Assembly (NCBI GenBank): GCA_038527215.1
Contig: JBCBGC010000125.1
Location: forward strand, 1-25,216
Direction of reading: 5' to 3'
From: JAWPMV01 sp038527215
Lineage (GTDB): Bacteria > Bacteroidota > Bacteroidia > J057
Length of the DNA stretch: 25,216 nt
Shown: piece by piece, positions 15,549 through 24,192 of the stretch
How the letters are laid out: each line of letters begins with the position of its first letter
Numbering within the stretch: the first letter of the stretch is position 1
Position numbers and translations under genes: made by a program
Notes under the pieces: model-generated
What the model saw: only the letters and a program-made list of their open reading frames with translations
Told to the model about the DNA's origin: nothing
The model's database searches: none

Positions 15549-16375
15549 AGAAAATAGGGAATGAATCCCAGCATGGGAATCAGAAAAGCCCCGTCAGCCC
15601 AGGCCCGGTAGCGTTCATTTTGTCCAAAATATTCTGTCCGCCAACTCACCAACAGCAAGAGCCCCAGCATCAGGAATACGATGCTCTCCGCCCAGGGGGT
15701 CAATTCCAGCATCCCCCACCCTATCAACCCTATCAGCAGGATCAGGCAGGCGAGGCCTTTGATCAACCACTGGGTACGGTTGACGCCAATGGCCCGCACA
15801 AAGGAGGAATGGCCATCCAATTCATCAATGGCAATTTCATAGCAGGAAAAGGTATAGAGATTGATCATCGCCAACAGAAAAAATTGGCTAAAGAGTAAAC
15901 CGTCGGCAAGGTTGATTTCCGGAGCAAGCACTGCCGGACCTCCCCAAACCCCCAAGGCATAAATCCCTCCTACGCCCAACTCCTTGTGGTAGACCCAGCT
16001 GATTCTGTCCCCTACCCACCATACCAGACCCAGGTGCAATATCACCAGGCCTCCCATCCCCACCGCCAGAGCAAGAAAAGGGCGGGGTACCCAAAATGGC
16101 GCCACGAACACACAGATAGCAAACGCGATACCCCATACGATTTGCAGGCTTTTTAGGTGGCGCTGATGGAATTGGTGGCGGGGCGTGTGGGCTTCACCGG
16201 TCAATCGCATGGCATCCAGCAGATGGTCAAGGGTATAGACAACCCAAACGCTCAGCGGAAGAATTACCCACCAGCTTAGAGGCATCTCCACCTGTAGGAC
16301 CGCGGCAGCCATCACCCCCGAGGCAAGCGCCCCCAGCACGACATCAAGGCTCAAGATGCGAACGGTAGACCACAT
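15545..16375 (-). CDS. Multi-pass membrane protein, UbiA prenyltransferase-like
   Basis: 276 residues from the ATG at 16373-16375; the frame extends to a TTG at 16441, but those 22 residues are polar and lie across a -7-like element. About eight hydrophobic segments are visible. Two Asp motifs sit where UbiA-family prenyltransferases carry theirs: VVYTLDHLLDAMR (Asp50, Asp54) near the end of the second helix, and CYEIAIDELDGHSSFVRAIG (Asp184, Asp187). In UbiA enzymes these bind Mg-prenyl-diphosphate. The motifs are not exact, so the assignment is tentative. It is coupled to the methyltransferase by a 4-base overlap, a pairing also seen in quinone and isoprenoid modification pathways. Confidence 0.6.
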   Translation of the reverse strand: MWSTVRILSLDVVLGALASGVMAAAVLQVEMPLSWWVILPLSVWVVYTLDHLLDAMRLTGEAHTPRHQFHQRHLKSLQIVWGIAFAICVFVAPFWVPRPFLALAVGMGGLVILHLGLVWWVGDRISWVYHKELGVGGIYALGVWGGPAVLAPEINLADGLLFSQFFLLAMINLYTFSCYEIAIDELDGHSSFVRAIGVNRTQWLIKGLACLILLIGLIGWGMLELTPWAESIVFLMLGLLLLVSWRTEYFGQNERYRAWADGAFLIPMLGFIPYFL

Positions 16376-16397
16376 AAGTTCGGATTGGGAATTGGTC

Positions 16398-16405
16398 CAA
16401 AGATA
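16398..16405 (-). promoter_or_regulatory. Candidate -7 element of the UbiA-like/methyltransferase pair
   Basis: On the - strand TATCTTTG matches TAnnTTTG exactly, 22 bases before the chosen ATG at 16375. No TTG at the -33 distance was found. The site favours the ATG at 16375 over the TTG at 16441 as the start. Confidence 0.35.
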
Positions 16406-16462
16406 AGTCCTTTCTCCTACTCTGTAGCTTCCGGTTTCCAACTTTTCTTTACAGGATGTATC

Positions 16463-16495
16463 TTTGATAGCATATCTAACCTGGATATTCGTTTG
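16463..16495 (+). promoter_or_regulatory. Candidate sppA promoter
   Basis: TTTG (16463-16466), 21 bases, then TTCGTTTG (16488-16495), one mismatch from TAnnTTTG. The ATG of sppA follows 18 bases later, so the leader would be short. Confidence 0.45.
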
Positions 16496-16513
16496 CCTTA
16501 ATTAAAAGACCTT

Positions 16514-18310
16514 ATGAACTTTTTGAAAACATATGCAGCCAGCCTTTTGGCCGTCCTTACCGGACTCATTTTATTGATCCCGCTATCGCTCCTGATCTTT
16601 TCAGGCATCGTGGCCTCTTTTGGTAGCCAACCTGCTACCAATGTGGCAACCCATTCAGTCCTTCATCTGAAGCTCAACAAAGAAATTGTTGAGAATGCCT
16701 CAGGCGAAAGCTTTGATGTGGACCTGCCCATTCAAATCCCCATTACCGGAGGTTCTTTTTCTTCCGGAAAAACCGGACTGTTTCAATTGCTGGAACAAAT
16801 TGCCAAAGCTAAAGCCGACGAAAATATTGATGGTATCTACCTCAATATGCAAGGGTCTGTGGCTACCGGATGGGCCAACCTCACCGTGATTCGGGAGGCC
16901 CTGGAAGACTTCAAAACCACCGGAAAGTTTGTTTACGCATACTCAGAAATTTACTCCGAAGGAACTTACTACCTCGCCTCTACGGCTGACAAAATTTTCA
17001 TGCCAGAAAAAGGCGGCATGGAATTCAATGGCCTGGCCTCCTCTCCCTATTTTATCAAAGGCTTATTCGATAAAATGGAACTCAAGCCCAAAGTTTTTAA
17101 GGTAGGAACTTTCAAATCTGCCGTGGAGCCTTATATCCGGAAAAACATGAGTCCGGAATCCAAACTGCAGACCGAGCGCTATCTCACAGCCATTTGGGAT
17201 GAGTTTGCAGAAGATGTAGCTCCCTCCCGGGGTATGAGTGTAGATCGGGTAAATGAACTGGCCTCAACGGTCATCGTCGCCGACGGAAGAAAAGCTCTAT
17301 CTGTCAACCTGATCGATGAAATCGCCGATGAAGAGGAAGTTTGGAACCAGATGAAAACCGCTATGAACCTGGAAGCGGACAAAAAGCTCAAACTGGTATC
17401 GCTCAAGAAATATGCCCTGGCACCCGGAGGGTCCAAGGGAATTTCCAAGAACAAAATCGCGGTGGTCTTTGCGGAAGGCCAGATCATGATGGGCAAAAGC
17501 TCAGATGGAGTGATGGGCTCCACCACCATCGTCAACGCCATTCGCAAGGCGCGGAAGGATGACAATGTCAAAGGCATCGTCCTGCGGGTAAACAGCCCCG
17601 GTGGGCAGGTATTGGCTTCCGACTTGATCGCCAATGAAGTAAAAAAATGCAAAGGGGTTAAACCTATCGTAGTTTCCATGGGCAACGTAGCTGCATCCGG
17701 AGGTTATTGGATTTCTGCCCATTCTGACCGCATTTTTGCCCAAACCAATACCATTACCGGCTCCATCGGTATTTTCGGCATCCTCTATGACGCTCAGGCT
17801 ACGTTTAATGGACAGTTAGGAGTCAGCTTTGACGAAGTTCAGACCCATCCCTACGCCAACATCGGCAACCCTGGATTGCCCTGGGATGCTGCGGAGGAGA
17901 CTTTCATGCAGAAGAACATTGAAAAAGGATACAGTGATTTCATCCACCTCGTCATGGAAGGTAGAGGATTTGCAGATTCTGTTTCGGTAGATAAAATCGC
18001 CCAGGGGCGGGTATGGATTGGCAAGGACGCCATGGACCACAAGCTGATCGACGAGTTTGGGGACCTGCAGGATGCCATCGCTTACGTGGCCAAAGAAGCA
18101 GGGGTAGAAGAAGATTATCGCCTGCTGCGCTCACCCAAAACCACCAACCCGATGGAAGAAATCTTAAAGGGAATGAGTGGCACTACGGCCGCTAAAGTAG
18201 CAGAAGAACTGGACCTGGCGAAGGAGTATCAAAACCTCCTGAAAATGCGCAAAATGCTCCCTCCTTCTGGGATAAATGCCATGATGCCCTACAGTTTGGA
18301 AATTAGATAA
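16514..18310 (+). CDS. sppA: Signal peptide peptidase SppA, 67K type
   Basis: 598 residues, full length for the long two-domain (67K) form. An N-terminal membrane helix (about 8-34) anchors it facing the periplasm. The N-terminal domain carries the general-base Lys201 in FKVGTFKSAVEPYIRK, and the C-terminal domain the nucleophile Ser395 in GNVAASGGYWIS, matching Lys209 and Ser409 of E. coli SppA. It degrades signal peptides left in the membrane after secretion. It stands alone as a single transcription unit with its own promoter candidate and a strong terminator. Confidence 0.96.
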   Translation: MNFLKTYAASLLAVLTGLILLIPLSLLIFSGIVASFGSQPATNVATHSVLHLKLNKEIVENASGESFDVDLPIQIPITGGSFSSGKTGLFQLLEQIAKAKADENIDGIYLNMQGSVATGWANLTVIREALEDFKTTGKFVYAYSEIYSEGTYYLASTADKIFMPEKGGMEFNGLASSPYFIKGLFDKMELKPKVFKVGTFKSAVEPYIRKNMSPESKLQTERYLTAIWDEFAEDVAPSRGMSVDRVNELASTVIVADGRKALSVNLIDEIADEEEVWNQMKTAMNLEADKKLKLVSLKKYALAPGGSKGISKNKIAVVFAEGQIMMGKSSDGVMGSTTIVNAIRKARKDDNVKGIVLRVNSPGGQVLASDLIANEVKKCKGVKPIVVSMGNVAASGGYWISAHSDRIFAQTNTITGSIGIFGILYDAQATFNGQLGVSFDEVQTHPYANIGNPGLPWDAAEETFMQKNIEKGYSDFIHLVMEGRGFADSVSVDKIAQGRVWIGKDAMDHKLIDEFGDLQDAIAYVAKEAGVEEDYRLLRSPKTTNPMEEILKGMSGTTAAKVAEELDLAKEYQNLLKMRKMLPPSGINAMMPYSLEIR

Positions 18311-18330
18311 GACAGCAATTCAGCATAAGC

Positions 18331-18366
18331 AAAATGCCCTTCCAGATGACTGGAAGGGCATTTTTT
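18331..18366 (+). terminator. Rho-independent terminator of sppA
   Basis: A perfect 15-bp stem (18331-18345 with 18350-18364) closes an ATGA loop and runs into a T tract, beginning 20 bases after the sppA stop. In the other direction it lies just behind the tRNA-Gly 3' end and may end that transcript too. Confidence 0.93.
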
Positions 18367-18368
18367 GT

Positions 18369-18444
<76 letters not shown>

Positions 18445-18457
18445 CTCTAAGGGGCTA

Positions 18458-18489
18458 CAAAGGAAGGAAATCCTCCATTTATACGCAAC
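18458..18489 (-). promoter_or_regulatory. Candidate tRNA-Gly promoter
   Basis: On the - strand GTTG (18486-18489), exactly 20 bases, then TTCCTTTG (18458-18465), close to the Bacteroidota consensus. The predicted start lies a few bases before the mature tRNA 5' end at 18444. Confidence 0.45.
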
Positions 18490-18526
18490 AATTTCTTGAT
18501 TTTTTTTCGAAAAGGAGAAAGGTCCT

Positions 18527-18931
18527 TTAAACCAGGGATTTACCCATACGTTTCTTGCCCCAGATGAGGGTCATGCCCCAATATAAAGGATAGGCCAGGA
18601 TGAAAACCCACCACACCTGGGTGAGCAGGGAAAGCAGGCAAGCCAGCACCATAAAGGCATTAAAGGGAACCACAAAAGAAAGCGCTTGTTGATTTTTCCA
18701 GGATTGAAAACCTGAAATCAAGGCAATCCGCGTAAGGAAAAGACCATAGAAAAAACATAATGCAGTCCAGCTCCCATAGTTCAGGGCATACAATAAGCCC
18801 ACGGTCAGGATGCCCGCAGCGACCAGATCTCCAATATGCTTTTTCCAATCCATCCAACTGAGGATTCCATAGACCAGAAGACTGCTATGAAACAGGATGA
18901 CGAAGATTAGAAATGATAGCACGTACAGCAT
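18527..18931 (-). CDS. Small integral membrane protein of unknown function
   Basis: 134 residues with about four membrane helices (roughly 3-25, 37-55, 57-72, 85-125) and a positively charged C-terminus (WGKKRMGKSLV). No family is recognised and no polar residue stands out inside the helices. Single gene with no clear promoter; it is divergent from the outer-membrane protein gene across a 144-bp gap. Confidence 0.7.
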   Translation of the reverse strand: MLYVLSFLIFVILFHSSLLVYGILSWMDWKKHIGDLVAAGILTVGLLYALNYGSWTALCFFYGLFLTRIALISGFQSWKNQQALSFVVPFNAFMVLACLLSLLTQVWWVFILAYPLYWGMTLIWGKKRMGKSLV

Positions 18932-19075
18932 TTTCTCAGGTTCTTAGATTCGGCTGTAAAATAAATGACAATTCGTCTTGGGCGGCAGTGATATTTTTGG
19001 GAGCAGAAACGGACAAAATGCCCTGATTCTATATTACCTTTAAAACGATCTTTTAGTCAAAACTGTAGCCTCTGG

Positions 19076-20065
19076 ATGACGAAATATTTAACATGGGCGT
19101 TAATTTTTGGATTAACTTTTCCTATACAACTAACAAAAGGGCAAACTTGTTGCTCAGGAGGGGTACCAATTGCCACTAGTTTGGGGTTGCAGGCTAAACA
19201 AAAGGGCGATTTGCAACTCCAGCTCACCTTTGACTACAATGCTTTAAGGGATTTAATCTTTGAAAAAGAAATTCTGGACGACCGTAGCCGCAAACGAAAT
19301 ACCCATAGTTTGCTATTAGAGACCAGCTATGATATTAGCGCCAGATTTTCTGTCAGTCTCCTCCTATCCACCGTCATCCAGGAAAGACAAATCTTGACCC
19401 AGGCCCAGGTCTGGGACCTAACCCGCAATACCGGACTGGGAGATGCGATTCTCCTGCTACGCTACAATTTGCTGCCCCTGAAGGCAGGCTACCCGCATGT
19501 GTGGATGGTCGGCCTGGGTCCCAAAGCGCCTTTCGGAAGAAGCGATCATACAGATAGTCGGGGCATATTGCTGCCAGCAGATCTTCAACCCGGTACCGGC
19601 TCCTGGGACGCCCTGTTATGGACGGCCTATACGTACCAGGGGCTCTGGAATCCCACCGCGAGTTTTTCTCTGACTGCTTCTTATCAGTATACCACCGCGA
19701 GCCAACGGTTTGGAGGGCAGCAACAATACCAGTTTGGTCGGGCCTTTCAAATACAGGCGGGTATTCAGGACAGAGTTTCCCTGGGACCCCTGATCCTGGA
19801 TCCACTCATTAGCTTGCAGTACCGCAGGGTGGGTGCGGATGAAATCGATCAGATAATTATAGAAAATACCGGTGGAGAATGGCTGGCCCTCAGTCCGGGC
19901 TTGAATATCAATCTGGGGAAAACTTCAGCTGTGAGAATCAGTGGGGATTGGACTTTTTGGCGAAAACTTACCGGATTGCAATTGTCCACCACTTACCGGC
20001 TCAGAGCGGCTGTTTATTTTTTATTGGCCACTCAGCCAGCGGCTTCCCCATTCCCGCTGAATTAA
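19076..20065 (+). CDS. Predicted outer-membrane beta-barrel protein
   Basis: 329 residues. A signal peptide (1-22, ending TKGQ) is followed by a mature start TCCSGGVPIATSLGL, whose two adjacent Cys may mark a family. The rest alternates hydrophobic and polar residues and has many aromatic strand ends (HSLLLETSYDISARFSVSLLLS, SFSLTASYQYTTASQRF, LQLSTTYRLRAAVYFLL), as in 12-16-strand barrels of the transporter/MetA-like group. The substrate is unknown. A TATTTTTG at 18992-18999 matches the -7 consensus but lacks a -33 partner. Its stop overlaps the convergent rpe stop by 4 bases. Confidence 0.75.
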   Translation: MTKYLTWALIFGLTFPIQLTKGQTCCSGGVPIATSLGLQAKQKGDLQLQLTFDYNALRDLIFEKEILDDRSRKRNTHSLLLETSYDISARFSVSLLLSTVIQERQILTQAQVWDLTRNTGLGDAILLLRYNLLPLKAGYPHVWMVGLGPKAPFGRSDHTDSRGILLPADLQPGTGSWDALLWTAYTYQGLWNPTASFSLTASYQYTTASQRFGGQQQYQFGRAFQIQAGIQDRVSLGPLILDPLISLQYRRVGADEIDQIIIENTGGEWLALSPGLNINLGKTSAVRISGDWTFWRKLTGLQLSTTYRLRAAVYFLLATQPAASPFPLN

Positions 20066-20736
20066 ACCCACTGGTTTTGCGGAAGGGTCTTAAGTTGGCG
20101 AATCATGTCTATGGGGTCCTCTGCCTTGAATACCGCACTTCCGGCTACCAAAACATCTGCCCCTGCTTTCAGGAGGGCTCCGGCATTGGAAATATCGACC
20201 CCGCCATCAATTTCAATGTGGGCCTTTACCCCTGCCTCCTGCATCATCAACCTGAGTTGCCTGACTTTTTCCAGGGTGTAAGGGATGAACTTTTGCCCGC
20301 CAAAGCCAGGATTCACGCTCATCAGGAGCACCGTATCCACCAAGGGTAAAATGTGTTTAAGGCCATCTACCGGCGTGGCCGGGTTTAAGGCGATCCCCGC
20401 CATGGCTCCCATATCTTTGATAGCGTGCAGGGCACGGTCTACATGCCGTTCAGCCTCCCAGTGAATGGTAATCTGGTCGGCCCCATGGTCCCGAAAAGCC
20501 TGAAGATAGCGGGAAGGTTCCGAAATCATCAGATGTACATCCAACGGGAGCTTAGAGACTCTTTTTAAGGCAGTTAGAAGTGGGAAGCCGAAGGATATAT
20601 TAGGCACAAAATGTCCATCCATCACATCGAAATGAACCCAATCCGCTTGAGATTGGTTCATCATTTCGGCGGCTTCGCCCAATTTCAGGAAATCAGCAGC
20701 AAGAACTGAAGGTGCGACAAGGTGAGAGGAATTCAT
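20062..20736 (-). CDS. rpe: Ribulose-phosphate 3-epimerase
   Basis: 224 residues, full-length TIM barrel. Conserved blocks are APSVLAADF, VHFDVMDGHFVPNISFG (metal-binding His and Asp), DVHLMI, MSVNPGFGGQKFI (phosphate binding), and the C-terminal IEIDGGV with catalytic Asp, followed by AGSAVFK. It interconverts ribulose-5-phosphate and xylulose-5-phosphate in the pentose phosphate pathway. It follows the membrane-protein gene by 9 bp and is probably co-transcribed with it from the promoter at 21313-21344. Confidence 0.98.
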   Translation of the reverse strand: MNSSHLVAPSVLAADFLKLGEAAEMMNQSQADWVHFDVMDGHFVPNISFGFPLLTALKRVSKLPLDVHLMISEPSRYLQAFRDHGADQITIHWEAERHVDRALHAIKDMGAMAGIALNPATPVDGLKHILPLVDTVLLMSVNPGFGGQKFIPYTLEKVRQLRLMMQEAGVKAHIEIDGGVDISNAGALLKAGADVLVAGSAVFKAEDPIDMIRQLKTLPQNQWV

Positions 20737-20745
20737 GTAAAAGAC

Positions 20746-21276
20746 TTATTCAGCGCCAATGGAGGGAGAAGAAAGCGAGCGAGGACCTTGCCAGTATAAT
20801 TTGCGAACCGAAGGCATCCACAGAAAGATCAGGCCAGCTAAACAAAAAATGGCGAGCGCACCATTAAGGATCATAGATTCAATGTACAGCGATCCTCCTT
20901 GCGGCAACTCACTCGGACCGGACATGGCAATTCTTTCTGCCCAACTGGATCGAAGGAAGTAGGCCATAAAACCAAAAAAGCCGGTTAACAAAACCAGGAG
21001 CATATTGCAAATAATCCACCCAAAGCGCGTGTACATACGGGAAGCGATCCCGAGGATCAGCATGGCGAGGGGGAGATTGATCGCAGAGAGATCAGAGCGA
21101 AACCGGGTTTCACCTCCAAATAAGGGCAATAACTGCAAGTCGCATAAGCCCCATTCAAAAATTTTACAGCCTAACCCAATGGGCAGCATCACCAGTCCTA
21201 TCCCCAGCAACACTGAGGAAGAAAATTCTATAAACTGAATGTCTGATTCGAATATGTCTAGCTGCTGGTCCTCCAT
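20746..21276 (-). CDS. Membrane protein of unknown function
   Basis: 176 residues from the ATG at 21274-21276; the frame extends to a TTG at 21315, judged unlikely. Four membrane helices are visible (about SSSVLLGIGLVMLPIGLGC, INLPLAMLILGIASRMY, WIICNMLLVLLTGFFGFMAYF, LNGALAIFCLAGLIFLW), with an acidic N-terminus and a Pro/Ser-rich tail. No family is recognised. It is the first gene of a two-gene unit with rpe (9-bp gap), although a functional link to the pentose phosphate pathway is not apparent. Confidence 0.75.
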   Translation of the reverse strand: MEDQQLDIFESDIQFIEFSSSVLLGIGLVMLPIGLGCKIFEWGLCDLQLLPLFGGETRFRSDLSAINLPLAMLILGIASRMYTRFGWIICNMLLVLLTGFFGFMAYFLRSSWAERIAMSGPSELPQGGSLYIESMILNGALAIFCLAGLIFLWMPSVRKLYWQGPRSLSSPSIGAE

Positions 21277-21312
21277 CCTTGATTCGGCCGCTCTCTTTTC
21301 AGTAGGCAAAAA

Positions 21313-21344
21313 CAAACTAAGTAAAAAATCTTGGCATCCCCAAT
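21313..21344 (-). promoter_or_regulatory. Candidate promoter of the membrane protein-rpe operon
   Basis: On the - strand ATTG (21341-21344), exactly 20 bases, then TTAGTTTG (21313-21320). The predicted start lies about 30 bases before the ATG at 21276 and downstream of any possible use of the TTG at 21315, which supports the shorter gene. Confidence 0.5.
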
Positions 21345-21425
21345 GATGAACTTCGCTCTCTCAGAATTAGCACGATTTCGAAAACATTAATTATTGAAAT
21401 TAGTAGGTACTGTATGCAGTTTTTA

Positions 21426-21457
21426 TTTGGATTAATTCTAAACAGTGCATAACATTG
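21426..21457 (+). promoter_or_regulatory. Candidate promoter of the response regulator
   Basis: TTTG (21426-21429), exactly 20 bases, then TAACATTG (21450-21457), one mismatch from TAnnTTTG. The ATG follows at 21477, leaving a leader of about 13 bases. Confidence 0.5.
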
Positions 21458-21476
21458 CATATCCAGCTTTGAACAT

Positions 21477-22136
21477 ATGTCGGAAGTACGTCTCTTTATT
21501 GCTGATGCCGCCTATCTCGTAAGAGAAGGCATTAAGTCCGTTATTTCAGACTACGGCCATTTAAAGGTTGTGGGCGAAGCTGCCTTTTCCGAAAAATTGC
21601 ATCAGGAGGTAGAACGTACTGACCCCAATATTGTCATCATAGACTACCATGCTCCGGGCATTTTTTCCATTGAGGACATATTCGAGCTGAAGGCTCGCTT
21701 CCCTCGCATAGAAATTCTCGTCATCTCTTCCCAACTCGTCAAAGCTCAAGTGCTGCGGGTACTTTCATTTGGCGCCAAAGGGTATTTGCTGAAAGCCTGC
21801 GATGAAACCGAGATCATTGGGGCGATTCACGCAGTAGCCAAAGGAGATAAGTTTTTCTGTGGGAAGGTACTCGACATCATCCTGGAAAGATCTATCAATC
21901 CAACCGAAGCCTTGATAGAGGAGGAGAATTGTGATCCCACCAGACTCTCCCAACGGGAAACCGAAATTGTCAAGCTCATGGCTGAAGGGCTTCCTGCCCA
22001 GGAAATTGCCAACTCCTTATCCCTGAGCGTCCACACCATCTACACCCACCGGAAAAATATCATGCAGAAGTTAGGGGTTAATTCTGCTGCAGAGGTCATC
22101 CTCTACGCCATCAATACTTCTCTGGTAAAGCCCTAA
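21477..22136 (+). CDS. NarL/FixJ-family response regulator
   Basis: 219 residues: a receiver domain (1-120) and a LuxR-type helix-turn-helix (about 152-212, LSQRETEIVKLMAEG, EIANSLSLSVHTIYTHRKNIMQKLGV). The phosphorylation site is Asp56 (IVIIDYHAPG), with Ser84/Ser85 and Lys106 (GYLLKAC) at the switch positions. The acidic pair that binds Mg, usually two adjacent Asp/Glu, is here Asp10-Ala11, so one acid is missing. No histidine kinase is adjacent; the partner must be elsewhere. Target genes are unknown. It has its own promoter candidate and ends 7 bases from the convergent WG-repeat gene. Confidence 0.93.
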   Translation: MSEVRLFIADAAYLVREGIKSVISDYGHLKVVGEAAFSEKLHQEVERTDPNIVIIDYHAPGIFSIEDIFELKARFPRIEILVISSQLVKAQVLRVLSFGAKGYLLKACDETEIIGAIHAVAKGDKFFCGKVLDIILERSINPTEALIEEENCDPTRLSQRETEIVKLMAEGLPAQEIANSLSLSVHTIYTHRKNIMQKLGVNSAAEVILYAINTSLVKP

Positions 22137-22143
22137 AGCCTTC

Positions 22144-23088
22144 CTATTCATAGTTGGGAAACAAAGCCCGTTTCACCTCTTTATGGAGGATGGTTCCCGA
22201 GACGGCATCAATCCACAATCTTTGCTTGGTAACAGCGGTACATCCATTGGTGTAGCGGCATTTCCCTTCTCGGGTGTAGCGGTGCTGCTCGGTAGAAATT
22301 TGCCAGGCGCAGTTCCCCTGCCAGGCCACCATCCGAATCTCAGGATCTTCAAAAGGAGACAAGGCCTCTAGCAAACCTTCTGCTGCGGCGATTTCCCAAA
22401 CCCTTTCTTCCTTGATCAGGCGATTGTTCCAACATCTCCTGCCTTCTTCCAGGTGCGTCCGAATAGCCAGGATGTTGTCTTTGGCTTTTACCTCAGGCTG
22501 AAGAAAGGGCTGACTACTAAAGGCGACATTTCCTTCCGAATCCACCCAGCCCCGTCGGCCATCCTTGACCACTTCCCAAATGCTGACGTTTGGCGTGCGC
22601 CTAATGGTGTCGAACTGAAAGTCTACCAGGGTATTGCCGAATAAATCAATCAGCCCCCATTTACTTTCTTTTCTGGCCCAAATCGTATCACGGGTGTAGG
22701 GAGCTAAGATTCCCTCGTATCGAAAGGGCAGCAACTTTTTCCCACTAGACAAAATGAGGCCCCACTTCCCTCCTACCTTGGCCCGGGCTCTCCCCTGAAA
22801 AAAGGGTTCTACCCGCTGATCAAAGCGACACTTATACAACCATTTCCCATTCGGTTTGACCAGGCCCCATTTGCCGTTTTTGCATACCTGTCCCAGGGAT
22901 TGGTGAAAGGGGTTAGCAATGTCAAAAATGGGTTTTATGAGGGTCTTTTGGTCGCTGGTTTCGTACCCCCACTTCCCCTCTTTTTGAAACGGAATCGGTA
23001 GAGATTGAGCATACAGATTCTGCTCTCCGGTTGGCATGACCAGCAGAAATAGCCCCAGGATTGCAGAAATTCTAATCGGTTCCACCAA
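22144..23088 (-). CDS. Secreted WG-repeat protein
   Basis: About 314 residues. No ATG opens the frame: a stop lies just upstream, and the usable starts are TTG at 23088, GTG at 23085, or an ATG at 23034 that would remove most of the signal peptide. I choose the first because RISAILGLFLLVM followed by NLYAQS makes a sensible signal peptide. Five WG-type repeats follow (KEGKWGYE, KNGKWGLV, VGGKWGLI, KESKWGLI, KDGRRGWV), each ~25-40 residues. A C-terminal part has four or five Cys (CWNN, GNCAW, GKCRY, NGCTAV). WG repeats form beta structures on the surface of many Bacteroidota; function is unknown. Confidence 0.8.
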   Translation of the reverse strand: MVEPIRISAILGLFLLVMPTGEQNLYAQSLPIPFQKEGKWGYETSDQKTLIKPIFDIANPFHQSLGQVCKNGKWGLVKPNGKWLYKCRFDQRVEPFFQGRARAKVGGKWGLILSSGKKLLPFRYEGILAPYTRDTIWARKESKWGLIDLFGNTLVDFQFDTIRRTPNVSIWEVVKDGRRGWVDSEGNVAFSSQPFLQPEVKAKDNILAIRTHLEEGRRCWNNRLIKEERVWEIAAAEGLLEALSPFEDPEIRMVAWQGNCAWQISTEQHRYTREGKCRYTNGCTAVTKQRLWIDAVSGTILHKEVKRALFPNYE

Positions 23089-23199
23089 ACGAAAATCCCA
23101 TTTTTTCTAAACAAACCCAAAGCACCTTTTTGCCAGCCTTTTTTTTCCCCACAGGAAAGAAGAGATTTTTTCGTAACATTGCCGCCTATTCTGCTCTCT

Positions 23200-24192
23200 A
23201 TGAAAAAGGTATTAGTTACGGGTCCAGACGGTTTATTAGGCAGCAACCTGGTGCGGGAATTACTGGCAAGAAATTATCAGGTTCGAGCCATGGTCCAGGC
23301 TGGTCGCAAAACCGGCACCCTGGATGGGTTGGATCTGGAAATCGTCGAAGGAGACTTGCTCAATCCAGATGCTCTGGATGCCGCATTTGCAGGCGTGGAG
23401 GCAGTGATCCATGTAGCAGCCCTTACCGCAGTGTGGCCCAGCCGCTCTCCCCTTCACCACAAAATCAATGTAGAAGGTACAGAGAACGTCATCCAGGCTG
23501 CCCTAAAGCATGGGGTCAGTCGCATGGTTCATGTAGGCAGTGCCAGTTCCTTTGGATTTGGTCCCAAAGATGCACCGGGCAATGAGACAAGCCCTGGCCG
23601 GTCTGCCAAATATCAATTGGACTACATCGATACCAAGTTACGGGGTCAGGAAGTGGTACTGGAAGCGGTGGAGGAACATGGCTTACCCGCCGTGGTAGTA
23701 AATCCTACCTTTATGATCGGCGCCCATGATACCGGGCCAAGCTCTGGCACGCTTATTCTGGCGGCCGCCCAGGGAAAAGTAAAAGCCTATACCTATGGGG
23801 GCAAGAATTGGGTCTATGTGAAAGATGTGGCGGTAGGAATTTGTCTGGCGTTAGAAAAAGGCCGGATTGGTGAATGCTATATCCTGGGGCATGAAAACCT
23901 GAGTTATCGCGAAGCCCTGAATTTGATCGCAGAGGTAGTGGGTGGCAAAAAGCCCGGATTCGGTGCGCCAAGTTTTGTGGTAAAGGCGGTAGGTGCCCTC
24001 GGTTCATTGATGAGCAAAATCACTGGCAAAGCCCCGGCCCTGAGTTATGCGATGGCCTGGATTTCTACCGACGGCCACTATTTTTCTCCTCAGAAAGCAG
24101 TAGTAGAACTGGGCCTGCCCCAAACCCCCTTGAAGGTGGCAATCGCAGAAGCCCTGCAATGGTTTAAAGAAAATGGATACCTGGAAAAATAA
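23200..24192 (+). CDS. Extended short-chain dehydrogenase (NAD-dependent epimerase/dehydratase family)
   Basis: 330 residues from the ATG at 23200; the TTG at 23179 adds seven residues not typical of the fold. The Rossmann motif is VTGPDGLLG (6-14), followed by EGDLLNPD, VIHVAALTAVW, and the catalytic Ser116/117 (HVGSASSFG) with Tyr142 and Lys146 (DYIDTK). The sequence is closest in style to dihydroflavonol reductase, HpnA and ceramide-reductase-like members, so the substrate is open: sugar nucleotide, flavonoid-like or lipid ketone. It overlaps the next SDR by 20 bases, so the two oxidoreductases are translated together and may act on one pathway. TAACATTG at 23174-23181 is a possible -7 element. 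Confidence 0.88.
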   Translation: MKKVLVTGPDGLLGSNLVRELLARNYQVRAMVQAGRKTGTLDGLDLEIVEGDLLNPDALDAAFAGVEAVIHVAALTAVWPSRSPLHHKINVEGTENVIQAALKHGVSRMVHVGSASSFGFGPKDAPGNETSPGRSAKYQLDYIDTKLRGQEVVLEAVEEHGLPAVVVNPTFMIGAHDTGPSSGTLILAAAQGKVKAYTYGGKNWVYVKDVAVGICLALEKGRIGECYILGHENLSYREALNLIAEVVGGKKPGFGAPSFVVKAVGALGSLMSKITGKAPALSYAMAWISTDGHYFSPQKAVVELGLPQTPLKVAIAEALQWFKENGYLEK

